A DNA stretch of 5,879 nt from Deltaproteobacteria bacterium (GTDB lineage Bacteria; Desulfobacterota; GWC2-55-46; DRQE01): assembly GCA_016219165.1 (NCBI GenBank), contig JACRCB010000058.1, forward strand, positions 1-5,879, written 5' to 3'. Under the pieces are notes generated by a model that was given only the letters and a program-made list of their open reading frames with translations, made no database searches and was not told where the DNA came from. Each line of letters opens with the position of its first letter. Positions within the stretch are counted from its first letter, which is position 1. Both the position numbers and the translations under genes were made by a program. Below are positions 1-5,803 of this stretch, piece by piece.

Positions 1-168
1 ATAATGGATGTTTCGGAGAGGATAAAGGCCCTCATATCGGAGAATCCGGACATCCAGACTATCAGAAAAGCCGCGAGGGAAGAAGGGATGGTTACACTGC
101 GGGAGTGCGCCGTAAAAAAGATGCTCGAGGGAATCACCACATACGAAGAGGTAATCTCCGTAACATGA
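1..168 (+). CDS. Type IV pilus / type II secretion ATPase, C-terminal end only (PilB/GspE family)
   Basis: An open frame runs in from the left edge and stops at TGA 166-168, giving the last 55 residues of a longer protein. The translation contains DVSERIKALI, then IRKAAREEGMVTLRE, then a GITTYEEVISVT ending. This matches the closing part of the GspE/PilB secretion ATPases, where a helix with a REEGM-TLR-type motif is followed by a G-(V/I)-T-T-xEEV-xxVT tail just before the stop. These hexameric cytoplasmic ATPases drive pilus or pseudopilus assembly at the inner membrane. The Walker A, Walker B and zinc-binding parts lie outside the window, so PilB cannot be separated from GspE. The TsaP-like gene downstream favours a pilus role, which is inference. 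A PilT-type retraction ATPase is less likely because of the tail. Confidence 0.75.
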   Translation: MMDVSERIKALISENPDIQTIRKAAREEGMVTLRECAVKKMLEGITTYEEVISVT

Positions 169-226
169 TAGCGCATGGAGGATTGCCGCAGCAGATGCCT
201 GAACGTCTCCGGCGAAGTGTTACGGA
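157..226. other. Distant 9-bp inverted repeat across the ATPase stop codon
   Basis: TCCGTAACA at 157-165 is the exact reverse complement of TGTTACGGA at 218-226. The arms enclose 52 nt that include the stop codon. A shorter GGAG/CTCC pairing (177-180 with 207-210) could form inside. There is no T-run after the second arm, so it is not a typical intrinsic terminator. It may be an mRNA 3'-end structure or chance. Confidence 0.25.
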
Positions 227-265
227 AAGGGTTCCCCCGAAAAACGAAACGAAAAGCGAAAGAAC

Positions 266-294
266 TTGACAAACTCTTCAAAGCGGATTACTTT
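266..294 (+). promoter_or_regulatory. Sigma70-like promoter for cpoB-tsaP
   Basis: A perfect -35 box TTGACA lies at 266-271. After a 17-nt spacer the -10 position reads TACTTT (289-294), which matches the consensus at only three of six bases. The 25 nt upstream (238-262) are rich in CGAAA-type repeats and resemble an UP element. Expected transcription start is near 300, giving a leader of about 45 nt that holds a short A5T5 palindrome (319-328) and the Shine-Dalgarno of cpoB. It would let cpoB be transcribed independently of the upstream ATPase gene. Confidence 0.5.
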
Positions 295-334
295 TCAAAA
301 TGGGGGAAAAGGATATTTAAAAATTTTTTCCGCT

Positions 335-341
335 AAGGAGG
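335..341 (+). promoter_or_regulatory. Shine-Dalgarno deciding the TTG start of cpoB
   Basis: AAGGAGG lies five bases before TTG 347-349. It is the strongest ribosome-binding site in the window. It fixes the start inside a longer open frame whose first TTG (266) overlaps the -35 box and so would not normally be in the transcript. Confidence 0.75.
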
Positions 342-346
342 CATAT

Positions 347-1042
347 TTGAGATACAGGGCATTGATATTTTCGGCGGTTATGGTCTTTTTTATCGGGGGC
401 TGCGCGGGTTTTGAGGCGGGGAAAAAGCCTCTTCAGGAGGAAAACCGGGATGTCTTAGAACTTAAAAAGGCGATATCGGAGATAAACCTTCGGCTCGAAG
501 AATTGAATAACAAGTTTCTTCTTCTCCAGGAAGAGGTCGAAAACAGGGTGAAGGCCGAAGCACGGAGCGAAGAGCCCCAGTCCGCTCCTCCGCCGGGGCT
601 TAAGGTGGTGAAATTAGAGGAGAGGATGGAAGGAGAGGAAAGAACAGAGGAAAAGAAGGCATCCCCCTCCCCAGAGGCCCTTTATAACCGCGGTCAGAAC
701 CTCTTTATCTCGGGTAAATACCAGGAGGCAAGGAAGGTATTTTCCGAATTTGTCGATATGTTCCCTGCTTCCCCACTTGCCGACAATGCCCTTTATTGGA
801 TAGGGGAGTCTTTTTACTCGGAACAGAATTTCAAGGAAGCGGCCTTAAATTTCAAAAAAGTTTTCGAGAGATACCCGGATGAAAATAAGGCGCCCGATGC
901 CATGCTCAAGGCGGGTTTCTCTTACACGGAACTCGGCGAGGCTGAAAAGGGGGTGCAAACGCTGAAGGACCTTCTGAATCGTTACCCTCAATCGGAAGCG
1001 GCGGACAAGGCGAAAAAGAGACTCGCCCAGTTATCAAAATAG
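347..1042 (+). CDS. cpoB: CpoB/YbgF-type TPR lipoprotein, Tol-Pal-associated cell division coordinator
   Basis: The protein is 231 residues from TTG 347. Residues 1-19 form a lipoprotein signal peptide: a short basic start, a hydrophobic stretch, and the lipobox IGGC with Cys19 as the lipidation site. Residues about 32-70 are heptad-like and charged, as in the N-terminal coiled-coil (trimerisation) part of YbgF. Residues 71-108 are an acidic, Pro-rich linker. From 110 to the end come three TPR-like repeats (about 110-143, 147-180, 184-217), with the family pattern ALYxxGxxLFxxGKYxEA, ALYWIGESFY and KAGFSYxELG. In Escherichia coli, CpoB is periplasmic and links TolA to the PBP1B-LpoB peptidoglycan synthase during constriction; the same general role is inferred here. 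The lipid anchor differs from E. coli. The tolQRAB-pal genes are not in this window; instead cpoB sits 11 nt before a LysM gene with which it is probably co-transcribed. A generic outer-membrane TPR lipoprotein is the alternative. Confidence 0.85.
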   Translation: MRYRALIFSAVMVFFIGGCAGFEAGKKPLQEENRDVLELKKAISEINLRLEELNNKFLLLQEEVENRVKAEARSEEPQSAPPPGLKVVKLEERMEGEERTEEKKASPSPEALYNRGQNLFISGKYQEARKVFSEFVDMFPASPLADNALYWIGESFYSEQNFKEAALNFKKVFERYPDENKAPDAMLKAGFSYTELGEAEKGVQTLKDLLNRYPQSEAADKAKKRLAQLSK

Positions 1043-1053
1043 GGGGCTGGAAC

Positions 1054-2145
1054 ATGAAAAAGATTTCTGTTTTTGCGCCGTTTTTATGTATTCTCTTAGC
1101 CCTCGGCTCTTCCGCGGCGGGAGAAGAGAAAGCGGGAGAAGAGAAAGATGTCCAATACCATACCGTTGAAAGCGGCGATACGCTATGGGACATTTCCGGA
1201 AAGTATCTGAAAGACCCTTTTAAGTGGCCGGGCTTGTGGAAAAACAATCCACAGATAAAAAATCCCGACCTCATATATCCCGGTGACATAGTAAGGATAA
1301 CGCCGGAGGGGATAGAGGTCTTTAGAGAAGGATTGCCCGTTACAAAACTTCCTCCGGAGGCGGAAGAAGAGGGGGAGGTTCCGGTTTTACCGGTGGTAAA
1401 ACTCGAAGGTGAATCTGCCGGGAAAGCCGAAAAACCGCCTGTTGAAAAGGGCGAAAAACCGGCTGAAAAGATAGCATCGGAACACATGGCGAGGGGCGGC
1501 TTTGTTACAAAAGAGGAACTCGGGGTGAGCGGGGTGATACTCAAGGCCAAGGACGACCAAAAACTCAATCTGCACAACGATGATATAGTATTCCTTTCTT
1601 TTAAAGAGCCGGGGGGCGTTAAGGCGGCAGACCGCTTCACCGTCTTTAAAGAGGGCGGGAAGATATACCACCCAAGGACAGGCAGATACGTCGGAAAGAC
1701 AATCGAAAACCTCGGCAATCTGATTGTAATCGGCGTCGGCGATACGATAGTGGGGCGCATAGACGTCTCTTACAGAGAGATACCGGTCGGCGCAAAACTG
1801 ACACCCTATATCAAGCCGGCAACGGAAGTGACGGTAGCGCCTGCGGAGAAAGACGTAAAGGGGGTTATCATTACGGGGCTCGAAGGGAAAAGTGAATTGT
1901 CGGAAAACGACATCGTCTATATCGACAGGGGTTTCGAGGACGGATTGAAAGAAGGCAATATCCTCGATATCTACAGGGATAGAGGCAAGGTCAAGGACCC
2001 CTTTAAAAGGAAAAAGGTCAAACTCCCGCCCGAAACGGTAGGCCGGGTCCTTGTTGTGAATGCGAGGGCCAAGGGTTCAACGGCCATAATATTGAAGGGC
2101 GTTGAGGTCATATATCCCGGCTACGGCGTAAGAACCATGCCTTAA
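1054..2145 (+). CDS. tsaP: LysM peptidoglycan-binding protein, TsaP-like (type IV pilus secretin-associated)
   Basis: The protein is 363 residues. ATG 1054 is preceded by AGGGGG at 1041-1046. Residues 1-21 or 1-22 are a Sec signal peptide with a cleavage site near SSAA. Residues 35-82 form one LysM domain with GDTLWDIS, a W-x-x-LW segment and NPDLIYPGDIV, the form I associate with TsaP. Residues 85-150 are a Glu/Lys/Pro-rich linker. The C-terminal part holds two related beta-rich units (about 160-252 and 270-361). Each starts GVI, has an ND-IV segment, then a glycine-rich turn leading to a strand, and ends with a G-V or G-K closing strand. This LysM plus FlgT-like architecture is that described for TsaP, which binds peptidoglycan and holds the PilQ secretin ring. 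From memory, tsaP-like genes lie next to dprA in Pseudomonas and Neisseria, as here. The pilus role is inferred; other periplasmic LysM proteins are possible. Confidence 0.7.
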   Translation: MKKISVFAPFLCILLALGSSAAGEEKAGEEKDVQYHTVESGDTLWDISGKYLKDPFKWPGLWKNNPQIKNPDLIYPGDIVRITPEGIEVFREGLPVTKLPPEAEEEGEVPVLPVVKLEGESAGKAEKPPVEKGEKPAEKIASEHMARGGFVTKEELGVSGVILKAKDDQKLNLHNDDIVFLSFKEPGGVKAADRFTVFKEGGKIYHPRTGRYVGKTIENLGNLIVIGVGDTIVGRIDVSYREIPVGAKLTPYIKPATEVTVAPAEKDVKGVIITGLEGKSELSENDIVYIDRGFEDGLKEGNILDIYRDRGKVKDPFKRKKVKLPPETVGRVLVVNARAKGSTAIILKGVEVIYPGYGVRTMP

Positions 2146-2192
2146 AGCAAGTTGAACGGAATGCTCGCCGCAATCCCGCCCAGCACCACTTT

Positions 2193-2220
2193 CCGGCGCG
2201 GACGCCGGTTCTTCAAAGTT
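2193..2220 (+). terminator. Candidate weak intrinsic terminator after tsaP
   Basis: A GC-only stem CCGGCG (2193-2198) pairs with CGCCGG (2203-2208) around a four-base loop CGGA. It is followed by TTCTTCAAAGTTTTT, a broken T-rich tail. It lies 48 nt after the tsaP stop. The interrupted tail argues for partial rather than full termination. Confidence 0.4.
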
Positions 2221-2233
2221 TTTGGAGAGAGTT

Positions 2234-2267
2234 TGAGATAGAACTTTTTTTGTAAGGTTCTATCTCA
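2234..2267 (+). promoter_or_regulatory. Perfect 11-bp inverted repeat in the dprA leader
   Basis: TGAGATAGAAC (2234-2244) and GTTCTATCTCA (2257-2267) are exact reverse complements separated by 12 nt. In RNA, three more pairs (including one U-G) can extend the stem and leave a six-base loop. No T-run follows on either strand, so it is not a standard terminator. A seven-T run (2245-2251) sits inside the loop region. It could be a protein operator, an RNA attenuator arm or an mRNA stabiliser ahead of dprA. Confidence 0.45.
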
Positions 2268-2338
2268 TCGGCTCTTGCGAGGGATTTTCCACCGGGATGG
2301 CGCGCGTTGTCATCCTTTTTCTATTTAAGACATGTGGG

Positions 2339-3439
2339 ATGAAAGAAGAAAGGCTTAAATACTGGCTCGCCCTCAGGAGGATTAAAGGGGTATGTTCGCC
2401 CGAGTTCATGGCCTTTTTAAACGGCGTAAACGACGCAAAAGATGTGTTTGAAATGGGTGGTTCGGGGCCGAAGGCGGAGGGGCTTAAGGTTATTTTCGAA
2501 AGGGTAAGGAATTTCCCGGAGTGGGGGGCAATTGAAAGGGAATTGGAGTTTCTGGAGAAAAATAATGATGTCCGCGTAACCACCATAAAAGATGCAAGTT
2601 ACCCTAAGAGGCTCAAAGAGATATACGACCCCCCGATTGTTCTTTATGCAAAAGGGAGGGTTTTTGACGAGGAACTCCCGGCTGTGGCCGTAGTGGGAAC
2701 GAGGAGGGCTTCGCATTACGGCCTTTCCATGGCGGAATCCATTTCAGCGGACCTTGCCGCTTCAGGCGTTGTTATTGTAAGCGGGCTTGCGAGGGGATGC
2801 GATTCGGCCGCGCACCGGGGGGCGCTCAAAGCCGGGGGAAAGACGGTCGCGGTTTTGGGCACGGGCATAGACGTCGTTTATCCGAAGGAGAACAGGTCTC
2901 TTTTTGAAGAGATTGAGGAAAAGGGGTTGTTGTTGAGCGAGTTTGCGCCGTGGACCCCGCCGCACGCAAGGAATTTCCCGATGAGGAATAGAATCATAAG
3001 CGGCGTTTCCCTCGGGGTTATAGTCGTCGAGGCCCCCGCAAGAAGCGGCGCCATGATGACCGCGAGACTTGCGCTCGAACAGAACAGAGACCTTTTCGCT
3101 CTTCCCGGACAGGCAGGGGCGAAAAAGAGCGGCGGCGCAAACAAACTTATAAAAGACGGCGCAACCCTCATAGAGGGGGCCGAGGATATACTGTCCGCGT
3201 TCTTTCCGGGACTAAGCGGGAAAAACGGCCTGCCCACGGAAAAGGGCGGAAAAAAAAGGGTTTTAGGGGTGGAAGAAGCGCGGATAGACGAAATCCTCGA
3301 AGACGGGGCCATGCATATAGACTCTATTGCAGGGCAGTGCGCAATGGCCGTAGAGAAGGTCTCGGCGCTCCTCCTCGATATGGAACTTAAGGGATTAGTG
3401 GAGCATCTGCCGGGAAAATTTTATGCGAGGAGGCAGTAG
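2339..3439 (+). CDS. dprA: DNA processing protein DprA (Smf), RecA loader in natural transformation
   Basis: The product is 366 residues from ATG 2339. Residues about 5-70 form the N-terminal helical (SAM-like) part. The Rossmann-type DprA core spans about 80-290, with VVGTR (118-122), SGLARGCD (148-155), GTGID-VYP (174-182), RNFPMRNRIISG (211-222), RSGAMMTA (235-242), ALPG (254-257) and NKLIKDGA (268-275). A C-terminal winged-helix domain covers about 310-366. DprA binds incoming single-stranded DNA and loads RecA, and is widespread even in bacteria not known to be competent. An in-frame ATG at 2297 would add 14 residues (MARVVILFLFKTCG). That start has GAGGGA at 2279-2284 but 12 nt of spacing, and the extra residues do not look like DprA. 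ATG 2339 fits the family start but lacks a clear Shine-Dalgarno, so the start is uncertain. The GCD in place of the commoner GID is a known type of variation. topA follows after 52 nt. Confidence 0.93.
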   Translation: MKEERLKYWLALRRIKGVCSPEFMAFLNGVNDAKDVFEMGGSGPKAEGLKVIFERVRNFPEWGAIERELEFLEKNNDVRVTTIKDASYPKRLKEIYDPPIVLYAKGRVFDEELPAVAVVGTRRASHYGLSMAESISADLAASGVVIVSGLARGCDSAAHRGALKAGGKTVAVLGTGIDVVYPKENRSLFEEIEEKGLLLSEFAPWTPPHARNFPMRNRIISGVSLGVIVVEAPARSGAMMTARLALEQNRDLFALPGQAGAKKSGGANKLIKDGATLIEGAEDILSAFFPGLSGKNGLPTEKGGKKRVLGVEEARIDEILEDGAMHIDSIAGQCAMAVEKVSALLLDMELKGLVEHLPGKFYARRQ

Positions 3440-3448
3440 CGGGCCCGT

Positions 3449-3461
3449 GGAATAGTATTCC
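3449..3461. promoter_or_regulatory. Small palindrome between dprA and topA
   Basis: GGAATA-G-TATTCC is a perfect 6+1+6 inverted repeat 30 nt before the topA start. It is flanked by CCCG (3444-3447) and CGGG (3461-3464), and by a longer-range GCGGGC/GCCCGC pair (3439-3444 with 3478-3483). It could be an operator or a small mRNA hairpin controlling topA translation. No promoter is clear beside it. Confidence 0.3.
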
Positions 3462-3491
3462 GGGAGAACCTGAAACAGCCCGCCGGATTTT

Positions 3492-5615
3492 ATGAAAAGG
3501 ACGCTTCTCATAGTTGAGTCGCCCGCGAAGGCGAAGACCATAAACAAGTTTCTCGGCAGGGATTTTGTGGTGATGGCCTCCGTCGGCCATATAAAAGACC
3601 TGCCCAAGAGCAAACTCGGCGTGGATATCGAGGATAACTTCACACCCTACTACGAGACGATAAAAGGCAAGGCGAAGATTATAAGTCAGCTTAAAAAGGC
3701 GGGGGAGGATGCCGACACTATATATCTCGGGCCGGACCCGGACAGGGAGGGGGAGGCCATAGCATGGCACATACAGGAGGTTGTGGACGGGGACAGGAAA
3801 GATAAGAAGTTCTACCGGGTTCTTTTTAACGAGATTACGGAAAAGGGCGTAAAGGAGGCTATAGCCCGCCCAGGCACGGTGGACAAAAACAAGGTCGAGG
3901 CCCAGCAGGCCCGGAGAATACTCGACAGGCTCGTCGGCTACCAGGTAAGCCCTCTTCTCTGGGAAAAGGTAAGGCGGGGTCTTTCTGCCGGAAGGGTGCA
4001 GAGTGTAGCGGTAAAGCTTATCTGCGAGAGGGAGAGGGAAATACAGGGTTTCACGCCGCACGAGTACTGGTCGATAGTCGCGGAGTTCGACGGTTTCAGC
4101 GCAAAACTCGCCAAAAGAGACAACGAAAAGATTGAGATAAATGCGGGAAAGGACGCCCTCGCGATAGTGGAGGACCTTAAGGGGGCCATTTTTAGAGTAA
4201 AGGACGTGGAGAAAAGGGAGAGGAAGAGAAACCCCTTTGCGCCTTTTATAACCTCTACCCTCCAGCAGGAGGCCGCAAGAAAACTGTCATTTACCGCAAA
4301 AAAGACCATGATGTTCGCCCAACAACTCTATGAGGGCGTTGAACTCGGAAGCGAAGGGCCCGTGGGGCTTATAACCTACATGAGAACCGACTCCCCACGG
4401 CTCTCAGGCGAGGCGTTAGAGAGCGTAAGGGCGTTCATCAAAGTAATATACGGGGATGCATATCTCCCTCAGAAGCCGAATATCTACAAGAGTAAAAAGG
4501 GCGCGCAGGAGGCGCACGAGGCGATAAGGCCAACTGACCTTAAGTACACGCCCGAAGCCGTAATGCAGCATCTCGAAAAAAACCAGTGGAGGCTCTATGA
4601 ACTTATATGGAAAAGGTTTGTAGCCTCGCAGATGAACCCCGCGGTCTTCGACCAGACCGGTGTGGTTATTTCGGCGAAGAACTATCTTTTCCAGGCGAGC
4701 GGCTCTGTTTTGAAATTCCCGGGATTTACAGCGGTCTACGAGGAGGGTAAGGACGAAGAGGAAAAAGAGGAGGGTAAACTGCCGGCCCTTAAGCCGGAGG
4801 ATACGCTCGGCGTAAATGCCATAACCCCGAACCAGCACTTCACCGAGCCCCGGCCGCGCTTTAGCGAGGCGACCCTCATAAAGGAACTCGAGGAAAGGGG
4901 CATAGGAAGGCCGTCGACCTATGCCGCGATACTCTCGACCATTCAGGAGAGGGAATATGTCGTCAAAGAAAAATCGAGGCAGCTTAAGCCCACGGAACTC
5001 GGGTTTATCGTAACAGACCTCCTTGTGGGGAGTTTTCCGAAGATACTCGATACCGAGTTCACCGCGCATCTGGAAGAGGAACTCGACAGGATAGAAGAGG
5101 GCAAGACCCCGTGGCTTAATGTGATGCGGGAGTTCTACGGGCCCTTCAGAGAGAGCCTTGAAAAGGCAAAAGGCGGGATGAAAAATTTAAAGGGCGAAGA
5201 AATACCCACGGATATTGCCTGCTCGAAGTGCGGAAAGACGATGGTCATAAGGTGGGGGAGGAAGGGGAAGTTTCTGGCATGCCAGGGATACCCGGAATGC
5301 AAAAACACCAGCGACTTTACGGTGGATGAAACGGGCAGGGTAAAGGCTGTTGAAAGGGTTTTAGTATCCGAAGAAAAATGCCAGAACTGCGGCAAACCCA
5401 TGGTTGTAAAAAGCGGAAGGTTCGGAAGATTCCTTGCCTGCTCGGACTATCCCGCATGCAAAACCACGCGGTCGCTGTCCACCGGGGTCGTGTGCCCCGA
5501 GGGCTGCGGCGGGACGCTCGTTGAACGGCTGACAAAGAAAGGAAGATTGTTTTACGGGTGCTCGAACTTCCCGAAGTGCGGTTACGCGACATGGGATAAC
5601 CCGAGGAAAGAATGA
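3492..5615 (+). CDS. topA: DNA topoisomerase I (type IA), three C-terminal zinc fingers
   Basis: The protein is 707 residues and relaxes negative supercoils by cutting one strand through a 5'-phosphotyrosine link. The Toprim domain lies at about 1-115, with the catalytic Glu9 in LLIVESPAKAKTI and the metal-binding acidic motif DPDREGE (Asp82, Asp84, Glu86). The topoisomerase core follows, with the nucleophile Tyr296 in GLITYMRTDS and Arg298 two residues on. AHEAIRPTD (341-349) and RFSEATLIKELEERGIGRPSTYA (456-478, key residues RF, EATLIK and GIGRPSTYA) are further family signatures. An acidic insert (417-428, Glu/Asp/Lys) splits the core. The C-terminus has three tetracysteine Topo_C4 zinc fingers: Cys577/580/597/603, Cys630/633/650/656 and Cys668/672/690/696, the last with CX3C spacing. 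It is shorter than the 865-residue E. coli enzyme but within the usual bacterial range, and all key residues are present. The ribosome-binding site is weak (GGA at 3485-3487), so translation may depend on dprA. It probably shares the dprA transcript. Confidence 0.97.
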   Translation: MKRTLLIVESPAKAKTINKFLGRDFVVMASVGHIKDLPKSKLGVDIEDNFTPYYETIKGKAKIISQLKKAGEDADTIYLGPDPDREGEAIAWHIQEVVDGDRKDKKFYRVLFNEITEKGVKEAIARPGTVDKNKVEAQQARRILDRLVGYQVSPLLWEKVRRGLSAGRVQSVAVKLICEREREIQGFTPHEYWSIVAEFDGFSAKLAKRDNEKIEINAGKDALAIVEDLKGAIFRVKDVEKRERKRNPFAPFITSTLQQEAARKLSFTAKKTMMFAQQLYEGVELGSEGPVGLITYMRTDSPRLSGEALESVRAFIKVIYGDAYLPQKPNIYKSKKGAQEAHEAIRPTDLKYTPEAVMQHLEKNQWRLYELIWKRFVASQMNPAVFDQTGVVISAKNYLFQASGSVLKFPGFTAVYEEGKDEEEKEEGKLPALKPEDTLGVNAITPNQHFTEPRPRFSEATLIKELEERGIGRPSTYAAILSTIQEREYVVKEKSRQLKPTELGFIVTDLLVGSFPKILDTEFTAHLEEELDRIEEGKTPWLNVMREFYGPFRESLEKAKGGMKNLKGEEIPTDIACSKCGKTMVIRWGRKGKFLACQGYPECKNTSDFTVDETGRVKAVERVLVSEEKCQNCGKPMVVKSGRFGRFLACSDYPACKTTRSLSTGVVCPEGCGGTLVERLTKKGRLFYGCSNFPKCGYATWDNPRKE

Positions 5616-5622
5616 CCCAGGG

Positions 5623-5646
5623 AAACCCTTTTTGCAAAAAAGGTTT
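5623..5646. terminator. Terminator-like hairpin after topA
   Basis: AAACC-C-TTTTT, a GC centre, then AAAAA-A-GGTTT form an almost perfect inverted repeat with ten pairs and one C-A mismatch. It begins eight bases after the topA stop. On both strands the 3' arm ends in TTT, but no longer T-run follows. The position between topA and a new promoter supports a transcription-ending role. Strength is uncertain because the stem is AT-rich. Confidence 0.5.
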
Positions 5647-5651
5647 ACTGC

Positions 5652-5679
5652 TTTACAAAATAGATTTCTGGTTTATAAT
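5652..5679 (+). promoter_or_regulatory. Strong sigma70-like promoter for the response-regulator gene
   Basis: The -35 box TTTACA (5652-5657) matches TTGACA at five of six bases. After a 16-nt spacer comes a perfect -10 box TATAAT (5674-5679). The expected start is near 5686, giving a leader of about 118 nt. A TTAAAG/CTTTAA inverted repeat (5690-5695 with 5702-5707) lies at the expected start of transcription and could be an operator or a 5' mRNA hairpin. Confidence 0.7.
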
Positions 5680-5712
5680 CAATATCAGTTTAAAGATTTC
5701 CCTTTAAGAACC

Positions 5713-5733
5713 GGTTTAATGAACCGCCATCTC
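5713..5733 (+). repeat. 21-bp direct repeat, copy 1
   Basis: This 21-base sequence, beginning GGTTTAATGAACC and ending CCATCTC, recurs exactly at 5859-5879. The flanks differ on the left (C here, A there). In this copy, CGGTT (5712-5716) and AACCG (5722-5726) can form a small hairpin. It lies in the leader of the response-regulator gene. Confidence 0.9.
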
Positions 5734-5803
5734 GAAAATTCCCCGCCGTTGCGCGCCGGCAGGCCCGGTTCCATACCCATTTTACAGAAGAAAGGAGTGT
5801 TCG

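Noticed and set aside
266..346. N-terminal extension of cpoB starting at TTG 266
   Set aside because: The TTG is part of the TTGACA -35 box, has no ribosome-binding site and would place 27 unrelated residues before a clean lipoprotein signal peptide. TTG 347 has AAGGAGG at ideal spacing.
906..1760. Long open frame on the - strand opposite cpoB and tsaP (284 residues)
   Set aside because: It overlaps two well-supported genes, is rich in Pro and Ser as expected for an antisense shadow, and shows no recognisable domain.
2786..2809. DprA reading SGLARGCD instead of the usual GID form as a damaged active motif
   Set aside because: A Cys at this position with the rest of the motif and AAHRGAL intact is a familiar natural variant, and all other DprA motifs are present.
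3387..4061. Open frame of 224 residues on the - strand opposite the start of topA
   Set aside because: It is antisense to the highly conserved Toprim region of topA and has no family features or ribosome-binding signal.
5686..5803. Cyclic-di-GMP (GEMM) riboswitch in the response-regulator leader
   Set aside because: The conserved core features of GEMM motifs that I know are not present, although the leader is structured.
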